Positions 56,501-64,000 of a stretch of DNA of 64,000 nt are shown here, one piece after another. Source of the stretch: Thelonectria olida (taxonomy: Eukaryota; Ascomycota; Sordariomycetes; Hypocreales; Nectriaceae); NCBI GenBank assembly GCA_020736575.1, contig JAGPYM010000027.1, positions 186,001-250,000 of the forward strand, given 5' to 3'. Numbering within the stretch: the first letter of the stretch is position 1; each line of letters opens with the position of its first letter. The notes below the pieces were generated by a model that saw nothing but the letters and a program-made list of their open reading frames with translations, was not told where the DNA came from and made no database searches. Made by a program: the position numbers and the translations under genes.

Positions 56501-59123
56501 CAGCCGTCGGTCTGGTCACATCTCACAATTCACAGATTTCTGTCTGGCCCTGTTTCTTTGACAGCACTGACAGTCAGTGCACGCTCGCATCTCCCCTTCA
56601 TCAGTTCGAATAACCCCTCCGTCTTCGTCTAGCGCTCTGGCGCTTATTAGTGCATTGGTCAGTGGCCTCAACCTCTCTTTGTCGACTTGACCGCCATTCT
56701 GCCATCGGGACGCAAACATTGAATGTGAGACCCGTCTTCTGAGACCTGCATGCATTTCTCGCGTCATGTTCCGTTCAAGTGTGTTTGCCCATGACGAAGC
56801 CGTGTCTCGGGCATCCCTACCTTCGCTCTGGCGCATCTGGCGAGACAAAAGCGAGGGCGGCATGAAGTGGCCCAGCCCTGGTATTGCTGTTACAGCTACA
56901 GTGGTCTAGGGTACGATGTACTCCGTGCCGTATTGTGGGAATGTCGATAGTTACTTACAAGACCTCAAGCAAGGGAGCGGCAGCCTCAGTCCATCACGCG
57001 ACAGACTGGCCTTGGGGCTGGGAGACAACACAACAAATCTGTCTGACAACGAGAACATTACCCCTCAAGACATGAGACACCATCCATCTGAATACGTATT
57101 ACATACAAGCAATGTGCAGAGTCCGTCTTGAAAATGCACCTTTGCTCGCCACTGAATGGCCGGCCGTGCTCTCACATGGCGACTGTACATGAGTTGTCTC
57201 GACCACTTGCTTCGCCAGGACACCCAGGCCCCAGGTAACCGTCCACGGTGGAATGCGCATGTGTTGCAAGCAACTGATGAAATTGATGAACCACAAAGTG
57301 GATGACAACGGGCGCATCCCCCCTGGGCCCTGGCCAACTCGCCCCGTTCCCTGGGAGCCATTGGACGCCTTCAATGCAGCCCGTTCCTTACTGACAGCCT
57401 CACTCTTCCGTCTCGCCCAGTTGTGGCCTGTCGCGATGCACTGCGAAATGCACCTTGCTGCAACTAGCAGGCTCCTGCGTAGCACTGCGTCGTGATGGGA
57501 CAGGGAACAAGTGTCTTCGGTCCGGCACAAGACCCCCAATGAAAGAAGAAGCCAGTCCTGCAGCCGTCCCATTTCAGAAATCAAAACCTCGACCGTCTCC
57601 GCTCTCATTCACGCATGTAGATGGAGCACACAACTGCCAGGCACTGTCGTGTTAGTCAAAGACTTGTGGCGATACCTCTCGAACGGCCGCCATGAGGCCT
57701 GCACCCCTGGATCGGCACATGATGAGCTGGTACCAGAGCTAACTATCATTATCCCTGACACTTGTGTCTTGACCTGCACCGTCCTGCATGGCGCCCGCTG
57801 CAACAACTGGAACACGTTGAGCATTCTCAGTGGCAAACCATGTTGGCAGTGGCAGGCCTCGGAGGGTCGAGGCCATCCGACATCAAGATGGGCGGCTGTT
57901 TCTGTTCTGTTTGCTGCGAGAACACGAAAACTCGCATCTTCACGCCTCGATTGCCGCCCATCAACCTCAAGCGTGCGTGCTACGCCTCCTGTTACCAGGT
58001 GAGACGATGGAGGTGCCTTGCGAACCCCGGGTCTCTTATTGTCAGCCCGAACCCGCAATAATGCTCGGCTTATACCAGTTGCTCAAACAAATTAATGTCC
58101 CGCCCTGTGACTGTACCATTTTTGGCGATGGGTGGCCTCGGCTGTGGCCTCGCATTCAGGATGGGACTGCATAATTCTCCAGCCACTGGGAATGCCTCAC
58201 CTGGATAAGTCGATCCCACCGCCCGACCGTGTTGCATAACTCCTGATGCGCGCGTCTATTGGCTGTGGACGATGAGACAAAATACCTGGAGCTTGTAGGG
58301 ACCAGTGGCTGTCTGCATTGCCTCTCTGGACTAGACTCTGTCTCCCTCGGGATGCATCCTCCCGTCACATCTCGTCCAGTCAGACGCTGACTTGGCCGAT
58401 GGACGAGTGCCGTGACTGTGATGGACCTCCACCCAGCGGCTGCAGTAGTGGTGCCAGTTCACATTCAGTTCAGCCCTTGGGAGAGAGAATGCTCAGGTAT
58501 CATTTGCCTACTGCAGCAAGCAGGAGGGAGGTTGGCTAGCCTGCGCGCTGGTAGCAACAACGCACAAACACAGCGTACACAGCCCGGGACGACCCAAATT
58601 GAAGGCCCTGAGAGAGCAGTGACAACAACAACCTTCTTTGTGCTGGTACGCTGAAGGAAGAAGACGAGAGGGTCTCACAATGGAACCAGCCCAATGACTT
58701 CATGCATTCCGGCCGCTCCGCACACCAACACGCGCCAACAGCTGGTTCTTTTTGTTCTATCGAGGATTCCAGCCAGCAAGGTTTGCGTTCGTTCCATCTG
58801 AGATCTCTAGGCCAAAGCATGTCGTGTACGAGGGTACTTTGTATGAAGGTGCAGTACCAAGTATTCGGACATACGCACGCTGAGGGGCCGGCCCTCCACA
58901 CTCAAACTCAGAGTGCGCTCATCGTTTTACTTGCTGTCCCGTCGTGCGCCAGCCTCCGATCCTACCCAGTTCCGCTTCAACTTGAGTGGCTCGGGGCAAT
59001 GTAGGACATGCTCAATTTACACGGAGGCGAAAGGAAGCTTTCGTCCGTCACGGGCTTGTTCGTCACGAACGATTCGCCCGGCGATGGGGGAGGAATGGCA
59101 AAGCAAGGCAGCACGGAAAGTGT

Positions 59124-59142
59124 ACAGCACAGCACAGCACAG
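59124..59142. repeat. CAGCA short tandem repeat
   Basis: Consecutive ACAGC units in non-coding DNA. Function unknown. Confidence 0.7.
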
Positions 59143-59210
59143 GCAGAAATGTGGGAGAGCTGAGGCCCCCGAACAGGCCGCGAGCAGCACACAACAAAGC
59201 CCAGACAAGC

Positions 59211-59238
59211 ACACGCAACACACGCAACACACGGCACG
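59211..59238. repeat. CACACGCAA short tandem repeat
   Basis: Two to three copies of a nine-base unit ending in a variant copy, 70 bases after the CAGCA repeat. Confidence 0.6.
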
Positions 59239-60441
59239 GTTGGGGCGGGGGCCCTGGATGGAGGGAGAAGTGTCAGCAGAACACTCAAAGGCTTTGCACT
59301 GCACCCGACCTCCGCCCCATCCTTCTCCCCCCAAATGACGATTCACATTGGATCAACGGCCATGACAGCCTCTGACTGGATGAGACAACTGTGGCCTGGG
59401 AGTGGGCCGATGGATGGCGTTAGTGCTGAGCGCTGTGTGAGAGGCCAGAGGAGAGAGAGGGAGGGCAGAGGCAGTGACACAGAGCGAACCACTTTATTTC
59501 GTGTGTGTCAGACTACCTCCAGACCCTTGCCTCTTCGTATATTGCTCAGCGTCACCAAAGACGGCGCCATCCATGCTGGGCATAGTCGTTGACGCCCCCT
59601 GCGCTACGCCTCTGGCAAAGCAGGCGAACCTTAACAAGGACCGACAAGAATAGCCGGCGCATTAACACACGCTGGCCAAGACAAGGGCCCATGTCATTAA
59701 TCTCTCCAACCGGGCATGGGTGTCTGATGAAGCGTGTGGATCCTGGCGATGTGGGTTGCTCCACGCAATCCCAAAGCCCGAGGCGTCACGAAGGAAAGAA
59801 GTGACTGAGTGGGAGTGTGGGAGTGAAGATGGGAGCTACGTACCGCACGCCCATGTCTTCGCCCGCCTCGTTCTTCCTAATCACCGTCCGGCCCTGTTAT
59901 CTACCTCCCGCAGCCCGCCCCGTTCTTGGATGATGCGCCTTTGGATGAAGCTCTATCACATCTTTCACGACACTCCTTCCGATATCCTTCTTCTCATCCG
60001 CCGTCTGCACTGGCAGTCGTGACCCCAAGGTCTCCTCGTCGCCTCCTCCTATCCTCCATATCATCTCTTCGCAACACTCTCTCTTCTCTCTCTTGTCATT
60101 CCTCAACCCCGACAATTGGACTGGACTGGACGGCCCTGCGACAAACCAAACAACCACACCCACCAACCTCGCCTCTATCGTTCTCGACCCGTTGATTCGG
60201 CCGTCGGACCTCTCACACTTACACGACAACTTCACCACCCCAACCACCACCTCGGCAACCATAACAACAACAGACTCATCGACCCATAGGAATTTTCTTC
60301 GAACCGTTGGAAATTTTTGGATTTGGATCAGGATCCTTTGGCCATTTGGGAAAAATACAACTTTCTTCTCTTTTCCTTGTTCTCTCTCTTCCCGTTTGGA
60401 CCAGGCCTTTAGGACCCCGTTTGGATATCAAATTCAATAAC

Positions 60442-62071
60442 ATGCAGCATCATGCCCCCTTCGGTTACCAAACCCCTCCGGCGTCCCCGGGCTTCGACCA
60501 CCCCAAGTGCGCCGCTCAACAACAATATGTTCCTCGACACTTCCAGCGAATTCCCCGCGCTCCGGAGGACAGACTAGGCTGCTTGCTGGAAGGCAAGCTT
60601 CAGTTGACCGACATCCTTGGTACTGGCGCCTATGGCGTCGTATACTTGGCTGTCGATATCAAGACTGGTCAGAAGTATGCCGTCAAGTGCCTCAGCAAGT
60701 TCAACCCCGATGGTACTCCCTTGGACTCTCGCCAATCTACCTACCAACAACGCGAGATCCGTCTTCACTACCAGGCGTCAACACATAGCAATGTGGTTCA
60801 GATGCTGAAGATCGTGAGTGATCCCGACTGCATCTACGTGATACTCGAGTATTGCCCAGAGGGTGATCTGTTCTTGAATATCACTGAGCGTGGTCAATAC
60901 GTTGGTAAGGATGAACTATCCAGGAATATCTTCCTCCAAATCCTGGATGCCGTTGAGCACTGCCACAACCTGGGAATCTACCACAGGGACCTTAAGCCGG
61001 AGAACATTTTGGTGACCAACCATGGTGACACGGTGAAGTTGGCCGACTTTGGTCTGGCTACATCTGATGACCGTTCCGAGGACTATGGATGCGGTTCGAC
61101 CTTCTACATGAGTCCAGGTATTTTTCCTTCTTCCCTTCGTTGTCTCTCGAGTTGATTCGACTCTTCCCTTCCCCATCCAGCACAAGAACAGACAACTAAC
61201 ATTTCCTTTTTCACTTACTTCAGAATGCCTGGACCCCTCTGCCAGGAAACCTTACTACATGTGCGCCCCCAATGATGTCTGGAGCCTTGGAGTTATACTC
61301 GTCAACCTTACCTGCGGACGCAACCCATGGAAACAGGCCTCCTTCCAGGATTCCACCTACCGGGCCTACACGGGTTCCAAGGACTTCCTGAAGACTATCC
61401 TCCCCTTGTCGGATGAACTGAACGACATTCTGGGGCGGATCTTCAACTCCAACCCCGAGCACCGGATCACCCTTCCAGAGCTCAGGTCCAGGATCAAGGC
61501 GTGCTCGCGCTTTACGGTGCCGCCGATGTCAGTTATCGCTCCCCCGACACCTCCCGCCTCGCCCGATCATCTGGTTAAATACGTTTCTTCCGAGGATGCC
61601 ATCATTGACGACTATGACTGCGACTACGACGCTCCTCTCTCCCCGGCCTCGTCAGACGACGAGGGTTCGCTCACCTCGAGCGGCTCTACCGTCGACGACT
61701 TGGACGATGACTTTATCCTGGAACAACAACACCACCAGGACACTCCCTTGGAGTACACACCACACACATACGACCCAGAGGAGCCCAAGGAACAGCAACT
61801 CGCCTACCACAACCAGGAATTCGTCCCTTCAGGATACACCGGACCCGTGCCTGTGCCTGTTGTAGTCCCAACTCAACAGCCCATGCACTGCTCCCAGGTT
61901 CCCGTTCCTGTTATCCAGGCGCCCGTTCCCATCCAGGCTCCTCCATGTCAGCCCAAATCCTACTTCTTGTGGGATATTGCAAAATACGTTCAACATGTGC
62001 CGATTCTTCAGCATCATGTCCCATTCCATCAACAGGTCCCCTTTATGCCCACGTTTCAAGGTTGCTACTAG
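60442..62071 (+). CDS. Ran1/Sks1-type serine/threonine protein kinase
   Basis: Two exons (60442-61117 and 61224-62071, 106-nt intron) give 507 residues. The kinase domain covers about residues 55-345: GTGAYGVVYLAVD (glycine loop), YAVKCLSK with the ATP-binding Lys, HRDLKPENIL, LADFGLAT and GCGSTFYMSPE. The next stretch, ECLDPSARKPYYMCAPNDVWSLG, is typical of the Ran1/Pat1, Sks1 and Vhs1 group. The C-terminal 160 residues are acidic, then Pro/Val/Gln-rich with PVPVPVVVP-type runs and no known domain. In S. pombe Ran1 blocks meiosis; budding-yeast relatives act in glucose sensing and filamentous growth, so a nutrient or developmental role is likely. The start is the first ATG after a 494-base ATG-free leader. 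The gene has one of the longest upstream regions in the window. Confidence 0.9.
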
Positions 62072-64000
62072 ATGCCACCAGACCATTGTCTCATTGGACA
62101 TGGCTGTCATGACTCTTGAGCACCACCATATTTCCCTGGATGGATCACTTCAACCTACCCTCTTCCCCGAGGTCATCACCTAAAGCACAGGATCCCTTCT
62201 GGACTGTTGACCTCTTATTTGGATACTACTCGACTCTTTTAATAACCGCCTTGGGTGCATCCATATGTACGCCACACCCAAAGGATGCCATATTTAGGAT
62301 ATCACCACCAACCAAAAACACCGTGCCAGGATCACGCCCAAAAACAAAAGCCCTTTTACGACCCTACGAACAATGAATGTCCCGGAACTCAGCTTCACTT
62401 CGGCCCTGTGTATCTACTTGACGCCCACATCACCACCGCACCGTTTGGATTGGATCCTTTTTTTTTTTTTTATCCCGCCAATTTTTATGTTCTCTTATCA
62501 TGTTTTCTTCTTCTTTATTTAAAAGCGTGGAGTTTGCCAGGATTATGAGGAAAGGGCAAGAACCAGTTCTTGTAGAAGGCATGAAAGGACGGCGCGGCGC
62601 AGCGATTGCAAAGAATTCTGGAAGAGAGACAGACGGGAGTTGTCCGTTGTTGACACTCCAATTTTTGAACATGATTGTTCTCATTATTCATACGTTTGGC
62701 TCATAAAGTGAGCCACCATTTGGACGACCTCTTCTTCGAGATGGAAAAACAAAAACATGTTTTAATCGTCATTTACCACAACCTACACCCACGATCTTCT
62801 TCCGTGGGAGGCGCCTTTTCTTTCGAATAGACGGAGGAATGGCCCAGACGTTCGCTTGGAATGGAAAGCAAAGATACCTGTCATTTTCCTTGTTTTACTT
62901 TTACGATGGATGGAACAAAACGGGAAGAGACATCTTGGGAGGTTCTCGTCTTTGAGCGTTGTGTCAAGTGTCAAGATTAGAGTGAGAGGACTGGCTCGAT
63001 AGCCCACCCCGAATTGCGCTGAAGACGCGCACAAACATACGTTTAGGAATCGAAGGCTGCTTGCTGGAACTCGAATGAACGAGCCAGCCGCATTAGCCGA
63101 TCGACATGAATTGAAAGAATCGACAACGTTTCAACACTACTACTTTGCTATCTTTCTGTGTTCCCGACTAACAAGTTGATGCTATGCCAAGGTGAACCAA
63201 GTCTCATTGACGGCCAGTCTGGTGCTGTTCCGCGCTATCAGACCTCGTTCTTGCACAAGTTCCCGACTACGTTGTAGCAGAAATGGTCCCGTTCGAGGGA
63301 ACATGGCCCAGTCGGAGACTTGCCAGACGTTCCCGGCATCACCGGCCACCTGGGCTACTACGCAACTACGGTACGGCTGCTGCAACACACGCACAATGGC
63401 ATGCAACCAACTCCTGAGCTAACTAGCATTCCACCTTTTGGGGGGCCTCACGGGAAGGAAGGGAAGGTGGGAAGAAGCAAACAAGATGTTGCTTAGCGAG
63501 GGCACCCGATAGTGCCGATAGCGTGGGACATGTGACTTTCTCGTCCTGGTTTCGAAAATGGATGTGACGGTCGGGCGAGAAGAGACAGACAAGACAGAAA
63601 GGGAGTGCCAAAGCAAAGACAAAAACAGGGCGGGCGGTGGCGTCGCGCGAAGGCCAATGGAGCCGGGGACAGGGCGGACGGCATGCGTTAGCGGATGCAA
63701 TGTTGTGTTGCTTTTTTGGGGCCGGGGGCTGGAATGATGGGGTCTTTGGGCGGGTGAAAGGCCAGTGGGAGGAGTTGAAAGGGAGAAGATGGTGGAGTGG
63801 AGAGAGGGTGTTGCTTGTGTGGTTGTGAGTGTGTGTGTGAGCGAGGGTGGAGGTGATGGTGGTTGAACGGGCGAATCAGGGGCTGTTGACGCAGCGAGTG
63901 AAGCGAGACATGAAGCAGAGGGTCGACATGATTGGGACGATTGAGGTGAAAGGGCTTTGATTATGATCCGTTGATCTCTGTCTGTGCTGGAGATTATGAT
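62072..64000. other. 3' flank of kinase and right-edge non-coding DNA
   Basis: No supported gene. A 14-base T run lies at 62458-62471. The far right (about 63,640-63,900) is GT/GA-rich on the plus strand. Frames of up to 97 codons occur without motifs. The edge may be the promoter of a gene outside the window. Confidence 0.5.
62458..62471. repeat. poly-T run
   Basis: Fourteen consecutive T on the plus strand, about 390 bases after the kinase stop, in T-rich DNA. Confidence 0.8.

Larger units (their letters stand above)
53585..60441. promoter_or_regulatory. 6.9 kb gene-poor spacer upstream of Ran1-type kinase
   Basis: The divergent gap between the small secreted protein and the kinase. Many frames of 60-170 codons occur on both strands (for example 54517-55029, 57099-57608, 57609-58058), but none has a motif, splice-linked continuation or convincing codon pattern. 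Two short repeats lie at 59124-59142 and 59211-59238. From 59948 to 60441 there is no ATG on the plus strand, and 60030-60110 is strongly pyrimidine-rich, as expected for a transcription start and untranslated leader. The remainder may hold enhancers or non-coding RNA. Confidence 0.5.

Noticed and set aside
57099..58058. Two adjacent minus-strand frames of 169 and 149 codons in the kinase upstream region
   Set aside because: No motif or signal peptide, no convincing splice link between them, and both are overlapped by plus-strand frames; chance frames in GC-rich DNA.
1..64000. Secondary-metabolite gene cluster
   Set aside because: Tailoring-type enzymes (SDRs, hydrolase, cupin, Zn2Cys6 regulator, MFS) are present, but there is no PKS, NRPS, terpene synthase or prenyltransferase core gene, and spacing is too loose.

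Overview
This window is nuclear DNA of a filamentous ascomycete, most likely a Sordariomycete of the Hypocreales and possibly a Trichoderma-like species. The evidence is 44-65 nt introns with GTAAGT-type donors, CTAAC-like branch sites and YAG acceptors, long spacers, an intron-containing tRNA-Glu, and typical fungal families (Zn2Cys6 regulator, HET, PTH11/SAT4-type receptor, GH28, GH27, PAQR). The genus is inferred from gene style, not from any database search. Twenty-one protein-coding genes, one gene fragment and one tRNA are supported. For every spliced gene I rebuilt the exons by hand from splice sites and family motifs, and every model closes in frame.

Region 1 (1-23 kb) is an accessory, catabolic or ecological block: a SAT4/PTH11-like membrane protein, a secreted type-B carboxylesterase, an atypical SDR, a peroxisomal (SKL-ending) enoyl-CoA isomerase, a truncated membrane-protein relic, a nine-exon Zn2Cys6 regulator beside a modular polygalacturonase, a bicupin divergent from an alpha/beta-hydrolase (a possible flavonol-degradation pair), and a second SDR whose cofactor glycines and catalytic tyrosine are replaced. 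A tRNA-Glu(CTC) closes the block.

Region 2 (23-41 kb), after a 3 kb gene-free stretch, holds an MFS sugar transporter, a HET-domain protein, a fold-type IV transaminase very like the fungal (R)-selective amine transaminases, acetyl-CoA synthetase with two micro-exons, a maltose/galactoside-type O-acetyltransferase and a GH27 alpha-galactosidase with an extra C-terminal domain. Transporter, alpha-galactosidase, O-acetyltransferase and acetyl-CoA synthetase together fit sugar and acetate use, though nothing shows they are co-regulated.

Region 3 (41-50 kb) is compact housekeeping DNA: a TFIIIC Tfc6-like WD40 protein, a PAQR receptor, TMA7, and the PRP4 spliceosomal kinase with an unusually long last intron.

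Region 4 (50-64 kb) is gene-poor. It has one small secreted cysteine-rich protein and one Ran1/Sks1-type kinase, divergently arranged around a 6.9 kb spacer whose last 0.5 kb lacks any ATG and looks like a transcribed leader. No CRISPR array, no complete transposon and no obvious core secondary-metabolite enzyme (PKS, NRPS or terpene synthase) was seen.
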